DNA of 64,000 bases. Origin: Thermoplasmata archaeon. GTDB lineage: Archaea; Thermoplasmatota; Thermoplasmata; Halarchaeoplasmatales; Halarchaeoplasmataceae. The stretch spans positions 1-64,000 of the forward strand of contig PUNK01000032.1 of the NCBI GenBank assembly GCA_003552585.1, read 5' to 3'. This document shows, piece by piece, positions 6,939 through 15,168 of this stretch (position 1 is the first letter of the stretch; each line of letters begins with the position of its first letter). Position numbers and translations under genes: made by a program. The notes beneath the pieces were generated by a model. That model was not told the origin of the DNA and made no database searches. It worked only from the letters and a program-made list of their open reading frames with translations.

Positions 6939-8689
6939 GGTTCTTCACCCCTAACTATACCGTCGAAGAATTGACTCTCTTTCCATTCTTTTTTAACCTG
7001 ATTCAATGGCATATCCAATTCTCTAGAAATAACCTCTGCAATTCTAAGAAGGCAGTAACTCTCCTGGCACTCACCCATACCAGCCCTAGTCCTGCGTTTA
7101 ATGGCATCGAAGCTTTCTGCATCTCTTTCTATAGCTTCAACGATCTCAGCTTCCGAAACCATCTCACAGGTACATACTATGTTGCCCCAGCTGGGATCCT
7201 CTTCTATCCTCCTCTTCAATTCATCTTCACTCATCTCAGAAACTCTATCCATGGATTTTCGCTCCCCATCAAAACTCTCATCCCTTCTAAGATCCACACC
7301 CATATCTTTCAACAATTCGACTGAATATTCAGCGATAGCGGGGGCGGAAGCTAAACCAGGAGATTGTATCGCAGCCACATGTAATAGATTCTTAACTTTT
7401 TTAGCGGGTCTGATTATGAAGTCTTCAGTAAAAGAAGCAGCTCTAACGCCTGCGAAATATCTGATAAATTCGGATTCGGGAAATTGTGGTAATATTGTGG
7501 AATACTTTTGCATGATCTCATGTATCTCCTCCTTATCAACAGAAGTTTCACTTTTACTTTCTACCTCTTCAGCAGTAGGACCCCAGATTATGTTACCATG
7601 AACAGTGGGGTTGATACCTCCTCCCTTGCTCGTTGGGTGGGACGGTATCTTCAACTCAGCTAGACAGTGGTGAACCCGGTCCTCAAGCCTCTTGTTGAAA
7701 AGTAATTCCACTCCCTTCCTTGGATGTATAGTGAATTCTTTGGTTCCTGCCATTTCAGCGATCACATCTGAGTAAAGGCCTGCTGCGTTGATTACATGAC
7801 CACATTTCAAAACTCCTCTATCTGTGAAAACTCTTTTTATAAGTCCTCTTTCTTTATCGAATGCAAGGACCTCTGTGTTCAAATAGAAATCGACATCATT
7901 CTTCTTTGCATTTTCATACATGGCTATCGTCCATTCATACGGGTCGACTATACCAGTAGATGGGATCTTCACAGCAGAGATCACATCATCAACGATCCCA
8001 CTCTCCTCTTGAAAGACCTCTTCTCCTTTCAATATCTCGATACCTTCCAAACCATTCATCTCACCTCTCCTTTTCACAAACCAGGGGAGCACATGCTTTA
8101 AAAAGAATCTATAGAGTGGTCCGGGTAAATATTTTCTATATTTCTCCATGGTTCTAGGTGTGATCAATATCAAACTTCCTACTCTTTTGAAAGGTACATC
8201 TAACTCTTGACTTAGTTCTCCGTACATGGCGTTTCCACGTACATTGAGTCTTCTTTTCAACGTATCCTTAGAAGGTGCTATCCCGGGATGTACCATCCCG
8301 TTATTAGCTCTGGTTTGGCCTAGTGATACATCCGGTTCCTTCTCGGCTAAAGCCACATCCAATTCATATTTGGAAAGTTCTCGAGCGATGGAACATCCGA
8401 TGATCCCTCCTCCGATTATTACTATATCATACTCTCCTAGATTTTCTTTTTTACTTCTCTTTGATCTCTTTTTACGATCTTCAGACGCCTTATCTTTTCT
8501 TTCATCCCACACTATATCATTGACGACACCATTCACTCCTTTGATACCTCCGATCTTCAAACCGATATCTACCCAATCTTCATACGTTTCAACCTTTCCT
8601 TTCAAAAAAACGATATCCTCTTCGACAACGAACGAAATATTGTACTTCGATTCATCCGTTATCTTCTTGACCTTTTGAGGTATCCTCAT
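6935..8689 (-). CDS. GlpA-like FAD-dependent glycerol 3-phosphate dehydrogenase with N-terminal BON-like domain and C-terminal [2Fe-2S] domain
   Basis: The 584-residue protein has three parts. Residues about 5-65 resemble a BON domain (FLKGKVETYEDW, then GVNGVVNDI). Residues about 88-480 form a DAO/GlpA-type flavoprotein with IVIIGGGIIGCSIAREL, then TRANNGMVHPGIAPS. Residues about 510-565 form a BFD-like [2Fe-2S] domain with VCTCEMVSE and GMGECQESYC supplying four cysteines. The last two parts match anaerobic GlpA, which oxidises sn-glycerol 3-phosphate to dihydroxyacetone phosphate. The BON-like N-terminus is unusual, since BON domains usually occur in exported or envelope-associated proteins and no signal peptide is present. 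ATG 8689 follows GAGGAAA. It lies 9 nt after the iron-sulfur gene. Confidence 0.85.
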   Translation of the reverse strand: MRIPQKVKKITDESKYNISFVVEEDIVFLKGKVETYEDWVDIGLKIGGIKGVNGVVNDIVWDERKDKASEDRKKRSKRSKKENLGEYDIVIIGGGIIGCSIARELSKYELDVALAEKEPDVSLGQTRANNGMVHPGIAPSKDTLKRRLNVRGNAMYGELSQELDVPFKRVGSLILITPRTMEKYRKYLPGPLYRFFLKHVLPWFVKRRGEMNGLEGIEILKGEEVFQEESGIVDDVISAVKIPSTGIVDPYEWTIAMYENAKKNDVDFYLNTEVLAFDKERGLIKRVFTDRGVLKCGHVINAAGLYSDVIAEMAGTKEFTIHPRKGVELLFNKRLEDRVHHCLAELKIPSHPTSKGGGINPTVHGNIIWGPTAEEVESKSETSVDKEEIHEIMQKYSTILPQFPESEFIRYFAGVRAASFTEDFIIRPAKKVKNLLHVAAIQSPGLASAPAIAEYSVELLKDMGVDLRRDESFDGERKSMDRVSEMSEDELKRRIEEDPSWGNIVCTCEMVSEAEIVEAIERDAESFDAIKRRTRAGMGECQESYCLLRIAEVISRELDMPLNQVKKEWKESQFFDGIVRGEEP

Positions 8690-8698
8690 AACTTTTCC

Positions 8699-9847
8699 TC
8701 ACAGCAATTCATAGAGCAGTTCACCTATATCGTAAACCTTCAGATTACCATTCTCTTCGAAAGCTTTCTTACATGTAGGACAGCTGGTTATGATTTTATC
8801 AGATAAGGAACTGAGTTCATCTAACCTTTCTTCACTGATCTTCGAAGACAGATATTCGTTCAACCTACATACCGTGCTCCCACCGTATCCGCAGCAGAAT
8901 GTTTTCTCACCACTCCTTCTTGGAACTTTAACGTTTAAACCAATTTTTTCCAGCACGTCCTTCATACCTTTTTTATTTTCAAGTCCATTGACCAATTTAC
9001 ATGGGTCGTGGAAGGTGACCGTACCTTTTTTCTTACCCAGTATATCTTTTTTCTGTTCAAGATACTCAACGATATGGAGAACTTCGACATCTATATCTAG
9101 TCCGAACTCAGGGTACAATTTTCTGTAAGCATAAGCGCATGAGGGGCAAGAAGTGATAACTTTCTCAGCACCGGAATCATTTATCCTTTTTGCCATTTTT
9201 CTAGCTAACTTTTTGAACAGTTGAGTATTACCAGCATTATAAGCCGGTATACCGCAGCATTCTTCATCTGAGAGAACGAAAGCATCAAGACCCAATTTTT
9301 CAAATGCCCCCATGGTCTTACCTATGACCTTTTCATCGTCCCCCCTAAATTCACATCCTCTGAGATAAAGAACATCACCTTGATTTGGGTAACTTTTCTT
9401 TTTCTTGATCTCTCCTTGAACCAAACCATAATTTCCCAAATTATCGAACATTTCTTGGAACTCTTCAAAAATCACGCCTTCTTCGACTCCTTTTTCCTTT
9501 TCAGCTCTCAAAATGTCAGAAACAGAGAAATCGAAAGGACACCATCTTTCACAACATCCACATGAAAGGCACATGAGCATAGGATATAGATTCTCTTCAT
9601 CCATAGGTAAAACGTCGTGGTCTACCATCATACCAACCCTAGATTTACCCGCAGGAGAAGTGGTTTCTTTTCCATCGACGATACTTATTGGGCATGCATG
9701 CCGGCACATGTTAGGACACATGGCACACTTAGTCATATCATCAGGTCCAGAAACCCGACCTTTCAAGAACTTCATTACCGTAGAAAATTTAGTGATCTTG
9801 GAAACACCTCCCATCTCATCCTTCAACCAATCCCATTTACCCGGCAT
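8699..9847 (-). CDS. Iron-sulfur protein with two [4Fe-4S] motifs and two CCG domains (GlpC / glycolate oxidase GlcF-like)
   Basis: In this 382-residue protein the N-terminal part has two ferredoxin-like Cys groups (CAMCPNMCRHACP near 41-53 and CLSCGCCERWCP near 93-104). Two CCG domains follow. The first has RGCEFRG, EECCGIPA and SCPSCA; the second has HDPCKL, KTFCCGYGG and SCPTCK. All predicted cluster ligands are present. Such proteins pass electrons from a flavoprotein dehydrogenase to quinones or soluble carriers. It sits between the AGPS-like oxidase (2 nt upstream) and the GlpA-like gene (9 nt downstream), so it probably serves one or both. No transmembrane helix is seen, so membrane attachment, if any, is peripheral. 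Confidence 0.87.
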   Translation of the reverse strand: MPGKWDWLKDEMGGVSKITKFSTVMKFLKGRVSGPDDMTKCAMCPNMCRHACPISIVDGKETTSPAGKSRVGMMVDHDVLPMDEENLYPMLMCLSCGCCERWCPFDFSVSDILRAEKEKGVEEGVIFEEFQEMFDNLGNYGLVQGEIKKKKSYPNQGDVLYLRGCEFRGDDEKVIGKTMGAFEKLGLDAFVLSDEECCGIPAYNAGNTQLFKKLARKMAKRINDSGAEKVITSCPSCAYAYRKLYPEFGLDIDVEVLHIVEYLEQKKDILGKKKGTVTFHDPCKLVNGLENKKGMKDVLEKIGLNVKVPRRSGEKTFCCGYGGSTVCRLNEYLSSKISEERLDELSSLSDKIITSCPTCKKAFEENGNLKVYDIGELLYELL

Positions 9848-9849
9848 CT

Positions 9850-11277
9850 TTACAACCCCATATTACCCGGATTCATGATCCGTTTTTTATCCAATCTTTC
9901 TTTAATGGCTTTCAAAGTAGAATAGGCCTCACCGAGTTCCTGCTCCATCCAATCTCTTCTCTGACGTCCGATACCGTGGTGATGGCTGATAGTTCCACCG
10001 GAATCCAAGACTGCCTCCATAGCAGCTTTCCATACCTGCTGATAGAACTCTTCAGCATCTTTCTTTCGAGGTGTTGTCCCGGCAAATGTGAAATAGAAGC
10101 AAATCCCCTGTGGATAGAAATGTGATGCATGGGCAGAAGCGAACAGAACTCCTTTGATCGGTTTTATTGCATCGACTACATTTCTATACAGATCCATAGC
10201 TTTTGACCAATTCACAGCGACTTCGATGGTGTCGAAAACGACTCCCATCGGTACGAATTCAGCTGCCTCCTTCACGTTGAACCTAGTTTCCAACCAGTGA
10301 TCCACCGGTTTTCCCCCCATCTCGGTCCCGATAAATTCTTCCTTTACTATTTTCTTTTCAGCCTGAGTGATCTTTTCGTTACCTTCTATTACCATCACTG
10401 TAGCGACCTTTCCAAATATTTCATCGTAATCGTAAAAATGCCGTTTGGTTTCGATCTTATCGTATATTCTGATGACGGCGGGTTCAGCGCCTTCCCTCAT
10501 GACTTTTCTCACCGATTCAACAGCATCTTCTAAAGTATCTGATGCAAAAGAGAGCTTTATCCTCTTTTCCGGTTTTGGCCATATCTTAAACCACCCTTTA
10601 GTCATGATCCCTAAAGCGCCTTCGGAGCCTAAGAAGAGTTTTCTCAAGTCAGGTCCTGTAGATGTTCTTGCATGAGGTTTCAAACACAATTCTCCCCCTG
10701 GAGGTATCACCATCTCTATTCCTTTGAGCATATCTTCGATACCACCATATTTAGTGGAAAATTGTCCCAAAGCCTTGGTACTTACCCAACCACCAACCGT
10801 GGAGGGATATAATGATTGAGGGATGTTCCCCATCGTGTAACCTTTATCGTTCAATTCATCTTCCAGATAATAACCGTTAAGACCGCTACCGGCTTCAACC
10901 AAAAGGTCTTTATCGTGTATTTTCAGGGATCTAATCCTTTTTAGATCCACGACCACACCCCCTCTTTCCGGGACCGTTGCTCCTAGAACTCCTGAACCCC
11001 CTCCATAAGGATATATCGGAACATTTCCTTTGTAACACCATTTAACCACTTCTTTTACATCTTTTTTACTCTCAGGCCATATGACCGCATGAGGTAATGA
11101 GGGATATCTATCTTCAAGCATCCAGTGAAGTGAGATTGGCCAGTAATCATGGCTGTAAGAGAGAAGGTCTACTTTTCGAGTGGATATTTTATCACAACCC
11201 AACAGTCTTGTGATTTTATCGATTACTCTATTTACTTTTCCCGCATTTCTTTTTTTTTCGAATTCTTCAGGGACCAA
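9850..11277 (-). CDS. FAD-binding oxidase related to alkyldihydroxyacetonephosphate synthase (AGPS)
   Basis: The 475-residue product has a PCMH-type FAD domain (PHAVIWPESKKDV, then YPYGGGSGVLG near 91-101 and a GSEGALGIM motif) and a C-terminal domain ending SHHHGIGRQRRDWM. The SHHHG(I/V)G motif is characteristic of the AGPS branch rather than plain GlcD or D-lactate dehydrogenase, though function within this branch varies. It is the first gene of the operon. The start is TTG 11277 with a GAGGTGAT ribosome binding site at 11281-11288; an ATG there lies out of frame. With GlpA/B-like proteins and a kinase downstream, plausible roles are oxidation of a glyceryl ether or glycerophosphate, or a lactate/glycolate-type 2-hydroxyacid. 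The substrate is inference. Confidence 0.8.
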   Translation of the reverse strand: MVPEEFEKKRNAGKVNRVIDKITRLLGCDKISTRKVDLLSYSHDYWPISLHWMLEDRYPSLPHAVIWPESKKDVKEVVKWCYKGNVPIYPYGGGSGVLGATVPERGGVVVDLKRIRSLKIHDKDLLVEAGSGLNGYYLEDELNDKGYTMGNIPQSLYPSTVGGWVSTKALGQFSTKYGGIEDMLKGIEMVIPPGGELCLKPHARTSTGPDLRKLFLGSEGALGIMTKGWFKIWPKPEKRIKLSFASDTLEDAVESVRKVMREGAEPAVIRIYDKIETKRHFYDYDEIFGKVATVMVIEGNEKITQAEKKIVKEEFIGTEMGGKPVDHWLETRFNVKEAAEFVPMGVVFDTIEVAVNWSKAMDLYRNVVDAIKPIKGVLFASAHASHFYPQGICFYFTFAGTTPRKKDAEEFYQQVWKAAMEAVLDSGGTISHHHGIGRQRRDWMEQELGEAYSTLKAIKERLDKKRIMNPGNMGL

Positions 11278-11407
11278 AACATCACCTCAAGTCACCAGAT
11301 TAAGGTTAAAGGATATAAGAATGTGATAAATTTTTCTATTAGCAATATATCAATTTCCACAGTTTGTAAAATCTAGGAAAATGGTAAAATAGTGTCTCAC
11401 AAGAGCT

Positions 11408-11442
11408 ATAAAAAAATAAGAAAAAGAAAGAAGGGGGTTTTA
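11408..11442 (-). terminator. T-rich 3' end signal of the carboxypeptidase gene
   Basis: Read on the minus strand, the stop codon is followed by C5 and a long T-rich tract identical to that after the gene at the left window edge (207-241). It probably terminates the carboxypeptidase transcript before the oxidase operon. The rest of the gap to 11278 is A/T-rich and should hold the promoter of that operon (for example around 11311-11322). Confidence 0.5.
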
Positions 11443-11650
11443 GTATTCTACGATCCAATCGACCTCTTGTTCAGCGTAGAGCCAGTAGCCCTCTCCGGGC
11501 TGGAACTCGAAGCCATCCACATCATCAGTATAGGCAACGTTGTACTCTTCTGAAGCGTCGAAGTAGCCTATCTTTGTAACTTCGTATGGAACACCAGTTC
11601 CCGCTTCACTACCAGCATAGCTCACCATATTCCATCCCTCGTACAGTGTT
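11408..11650. repeat. Inverted copy of the left-edge module (partner 1-241)
   Basis: The reverse complement of this stretch aligns with 1-241 over its whole length with about 90% identity by eye. The last ~40 bases (end of coding plus 3' flank) are identical. It covers the last ~68 codons of the carboxypeptidase and its terminator. High identity at synonymous positions and in non-coding sequence points to recent duplication or gene conversion rather than protein-level conservation alone. The left copy is cut by the window edge, so the full repeat may be longer. Confidence 0.75.
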
Positions 11651-13539
11651 ATAGTGGTCTCTGTCGGCTCCTGTCCCTCGACCGTCAGTGTGTCGTCCAC
11701 GTTCATCCGTATCCAGACACCCATGGTGTGATCCCACGTATCCAGGTTGTTGAAGTGGTCTTCTCTTCCGGGCATGTAGGTCAACCATTCATCCGCAGAG
11801 GTGTCGTAGTACATCACACTATCGTAGTTATCAGATATGCCGTAGTCCTCGTGTTCCAGTATCGATTCAAGATCTGTGTCATCTAATTCAAGATTGAACG
11901 ACACGAAGTTCCATCCATCTGAATCTCCGTCTGCGGTTAGCGATATATCGAAAGTAGCTAGTTCTTCATCTAATTCCACTTCTAAATCAATCCTTCTACC
12001 CCATTCGCTTCCCAAGTCAAAATCTTCAGATTGATCAACGGTCCCGACAGTAAATGAATCGCCTTCTTCATAACCATCATCTACTAGATTGGCAAAATTG
12101 AATTCATAATAACCATTGGAATCAGTATCTATATACAGGTTCTCATACGTATCCTGGTGCTGAACCCATACTTCGCTCCCCACAACCTCGTTTCCTGAGC
12201 TATCTGTAACTGTCCCGTACAATATATAAGGAATCGGTGGGTAAAGATGTTCAGTGCCATCACCGAGATCTGTGTCTGATATTCTACCCTGATATATTAG
12301 AGAATCGTCTACATCTTTGTTTATTGTCATGATCTCATCAGGAGGAGGATAAAAACCGTGGCCACCAGTTTCCAATTCAAACACTAAAGAGAAAGCACCA
12401 GTGTTATTGTAAACCCAATCTCCTGCTCCACCTGGAGCACTGTATCCTATTTCCTCACCTGGTTGACCATAACTGTAATGTTGACTATCATCACCCATAA
12501 TAGAGGTAAGCGAAGTCATATGATCTGCCATACCCCTATACCAGTCATCATGTGGAGAAGGATGAGTGGAGTTACACCAAGGTATCAACAATGTTCCAGC
12601 ATAACTATGAATGTTCTGGTATGTGTCTATATCATAATCTAAAATGAAATCACGTAGGGATTTTGTTTCGTATTCCGAGAAAGGGGCTTCGCCTCGATAA
12701 TCGTCTCCTCTAGGATTACTGTTTCCATCTTCCCAATGGTGGTCCCAATTCCGATTGAGGTCTACACCGACTTCATTGTCAGGGATCGAATCGTTACGGT
12801 TTTTCCGCCAATTTTCTTCATCACCATAAGAACCATCCCCGTCGTAGATATACCCATCTGGGTTGACCATGGGCATAACGTAGATCCTACGATTGTTAAG
12901 CATCCAATGGATTGTTTCATTGGAGTCGTACTCGTTCAGCAGTCTCCACATGAAGTAGGCAGATGTTTGTGTAGATGACCATTCCCTCGCGTGCATCGCA
13001 CCATCAACCAGAAAGCCAGGCTTGTAATCTACCTGTGTATCGTCGTCGGACGTTAATTTTAAAACCCATAGATCTCTCCCTTCCCATGATTCACCTATAT
13101 TTACCTTAGTTAAAAGGTCTGGGTACTCGTCTAGTAAATCGTCATACCAATCGTTCAATTCACCAACAGAGGGATAGTGATTTGCAAAGGGGTAACCTTC
13201 ATCATCTATCGAGCCATCGTAATACATATCTCTAAACTCTTCAAACCCGTGCCATGCCCATGTTTCAGAATCTTCTCGATGAATTTCAAAGCCGGCCCAC
13301 TCCAATCTATCAAGAACTTTAGTCTCGCTTTCAACTAGAATACGCTCACCGTTTCTTTCCAATATATTCATACCATATCGTGAAGGTATTGAAACTTCTT
13401 TTAGGTCCTCAACTACAAGGACTGCACGCTCGACTTCGTAGTCCGTGTTGTTTGAAAAATTTATAATTAATCCTAACAACAACAAAGTCACAACTAGAAA
13501 TACGTAGGTTTTTGCAAAAGTGCTTTTCTCCTCGTTCAT
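11440..13539 (-). CDS. Secreted M14-family zinc carboxypeptidase with C-terminal surface modules
   Basis: The 699-residue protein begins with a signal or anchor helix (about 10-27). A propeptide-like region precedes the M14 domain (about 120-415), whose zinc ligands are H183 and E186 (MHAREW) and H311 (NIHSY). Substrate contacts fall in NPDGY and LNRNW, and the catalytic Glu is probably E388 in VFELETGG. A carboxypeptidase regulatory-like beta domain follows (about 425-520). Then come two GWN-type repeats: GWNFVSFNL near 548 and GWNMVSYAG near 640. It should digest peptides outside the cell, fitting a protein-degrading sediment archaeon. ATG 13539 follows AAGGTG, with a TATA-like ATTATATTTATT at about 13577-13590. 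All catalytic residues appear intact. Confidence 0.88.
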   Translation of the reverse strand: MNEEKSTFAKTYVFLVVTLLLLGLIINFSNNTDYEVERAVLVVEDLKEVSIPSRYGMNILERNGERILVESETKVLDRLEWAGFEIHREDSETWAWHGFEEFRDMYYDGSIDDEGYPFANHYPSVGELNDWYDDLLDEYPDLLTKVNIGESWEGRDLWVLKLTSDDDTQVDYKPGFLVDGAMHAREWSSTQTSAYFMWRLLNEYDSNETIHWMLNNRRIYVMPMVNPDGYIYDGDGSYGDEENWRKNRNDSIPDNEVGVDLNRNWDHHWEDGNSNPRGDDYRGEAPFSEYETKSLRDFILDYDIDTYQNIHSYAGTLLIPWCNSTHPSPHDDWYRGMADHMTSLTSIMGDDSQHYSYGQPGEEIGYSAPGGAGDWVYNNTGAFSLVFELETGGHGFYPPPDEIMTINKDVDDSLIYQGRISDTDLGDGTEHLYPPIPYILYGTVTDSSGNEVVGSEVWVQHQDTYENLYIDTDSNGYYEFNFANLVDDGYEEGDSFTVGTVDQSEDFDLGSEWGRRIDLEVELDEELATFDISLTADGDSDGWNFVSFNLELDDTDLESILEHEDYGISDNYDSVMYYDTSADEWLTYMPGREDHFNNLDTWDHTMGVWIRMNVDDTLTVEGQEPTETTITLYEGWNMVSYAGSEAGTGVPYEVTKIGYFDASEEYNVAYTDDVDGFEFQPGEGYWLYAEQEVDWIVEY

Positions 13540-13640
13540 CCTATAACACCTTAAAGGCTACACATGACTATGTAAGTAATAAATATAATATTTTGGTTGA
13601 TTTCCTGTAAAATACAGTTTATCATAATCCCTTTTACAAA

Positions 13641-13650
13641 ATATTAAATA
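13641..13650 (+). promoter_or_regulatory. TATA box of cysS
   Basis: ATATTAAATA is centred about 31 nt upstream of the cysS ATG at 13677. Transcription about 26 nt downstream of the centre would leave a leader of roughly five bases, so the mRNA is probably near-leaderless. No ribosome binding site is seen before the ATG, in agreement. Confidence 0.45.
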
Positions 13651-13676
13651 GTAACTTTCTGAATATGGTCTAACCA

Positions 13677-15128
13677 ATGTCATTGCATCTATACAATACA
13701 CTGACGAACAAAAAAGAACTATTTAAACCCATACAAGAAGACTATGTTCGAATCTATTCTTGCGGGCAGACGATATATGATGACGTTCATGTGGGTAATG
13801 CGAGAACATACAGTGCGTGGGATATACTGAATAGATATTTGAAATGGAAGGGATACGACGTATTCCATATAATGAATATCACTGACGTAGGACATCTCAC
13901 AGACGATGCGGATCAGGGTGAGGACAAAGTTGAGAAGGCAGCAAAAAAAGAAAAACTTGAGCCGATGGAACTAGTGACAAGACAAATTCTTCTTTTTTAT
14001 AAGGAGATCGAAAAACTAAACATCGACTTTGCAGATATATATCCAAGAGCAACTGGCCATATGGTTGAGATGATCGAAGCCGTAAAAAAGATACTGAAGC
14101 ATGGATATGCATACGAGAAAAACGGAACGATATATTTCAACGTTATGAAATTCGAGAAGGACTACGGATATCCTGTCCTAGGTGGAAGGAAACTTGAAGA
14201 CTTGCTTGCAGGTGAAGGTGGTAGAGTTTCTGAAGATGAGTTGAAAGAAAAAAATTCACACTATGACTTCGCTCTATGGATTAAAGCGGACAAGGGGCAT
14301 ATGATGAAGTGGCCTTCTCCATGGGGTGAGGGATACCCTGGATGGCATCTTGAGTGCAGTGTTATGAGTACAAAATATCTGGGAAAGGTGTTCGATATAC
14401 ATACAGGGGGCATAGATCATATATTTCCACACCATCCAAATGAACGAGCCCAAAATATCACAATGAATAAAACAGATGAGGAACCTATCAAGTACTGGCT
14501 CCATAGCGATTTCATCACCGTTAACGGAGAAAAAATGTCAAAAAGTAAAGGAAACTTCTACACAATCCGTGAACTATTAGAAGAATATGAACCAGAAGCC
14601 ATAAGAACTTTGTTCGCCAGCACACATTACCGATCACAGAGCGATTTCAGTATCTCTTCTCTCGAAGAGGCAGAAAAAAAATTAGAGAGATTAAGAAACA
14701 CGATCAGGAAAGCTAAAGAAAGCAAAGGTGGCGACAAAGATAATTTGCTGAGAGCCATCGAAAATGTAAAAAATGAATTCGAAGATGCGATGGATGATGA
14801 TCTAAATACTCCTTTAGCATTGAGCAAGTTGATTCAATTTACCGGAAAAATAAACAATAATCTTGATTCGAAACCAAATATTTTAGATGAAGCAGTGATA
14901 ACCCTTGAAGAGCTCGCTGGAATCCTGGGTATCGACCTTAGTGAAAAAAGAGAAAAAAGCCAAGATGCAGCACCATATATTGATTTCATACTTGAGATTA
15001 GGGAAAAATTGAGGAAGGAAAAACTATATTCCATTGCTGACGAGATAAGAGACGAACTACAGAAAAAAGGCCTGGCTATCGAAGACACTGAGGAAGGAGC
15101 ACGTTGGTACATTAAGGGGAAAACGTAA
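13677..15128 (+). CDS. cysS: Cysteinyl-tRNA synthetase
   Basis: The 483-residue class I synthetase charges tRNA-Cys with cysteine and ATP. Visible are the zinc ligand C29 in YSCGQTIYD, the HIGH-type motif HVGN at 38-41, the second zinc site region WHLECSVMS with the downstream HIFPHHPNE, and the KMSKS loop at 286-290. The C-terminal anticodon-binding helical domain runs from about 360. Length and order match bacterial and archaeal CysRS. The start has no ribosome binding site but has a well-placed TATA box. Presence of CysRS means tRNA-Cys charging need not use the methanogen SepRS/SepCysS route. The next gene begins 40 nt downstream on the same strand. Confidence 0.96.
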   Translation: MSLHLYNTLTNKKELFKPIQEDYVRIYSCGQTIYDDVHVGNARTYSAWDILNRYLKWKGYDVFHIMNITDVGHLTDDADQGEDKVEKAAKKEKLEPMELVTRQILLFYKEIEKLNIDFADIYPRATGHMVEMIEAVKKILKHGYAYEKNGTIYFNVMKFEKDYGYPVLGGRKLEDLLAGEGGRVSEDELKEKNSHYDFALWIKADKGHMMKWPSPWGEGYPGWHLECSVMSTKYLGKVFDIHTGGIDHIFPHHPNERAQNITMNKTDEEPIKYWLHSDFITVNGEKMSKSKGNFYTIRELLEEYEPEAIRTLFASTHYRSQSDFSISSLEEAEKKLERLRNTIRKAKESKGGDKDNLLRAIENVKNEFEDAMDDDLNTPLALSKLIQFTGKINNNLDSKPNILDEAVITLEELAGILGIDLSEKREKSQDAAPYIDFILEIREKLRKEKLYSIADEIRDELQKKGLAIEDTEEGARWYIKGKT

Positions 15129-15168
15129 AATTGTAGATTAGATTTATATATTTTAATCTGCAGGTAGC

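Noticed and set aside
7101-8678. Plus-strand frames of 150-166 codons opposite the GlpA-like gene
   Set aside because: Serine/leucine-rich antisense reading of a conserved gene; no start signals.
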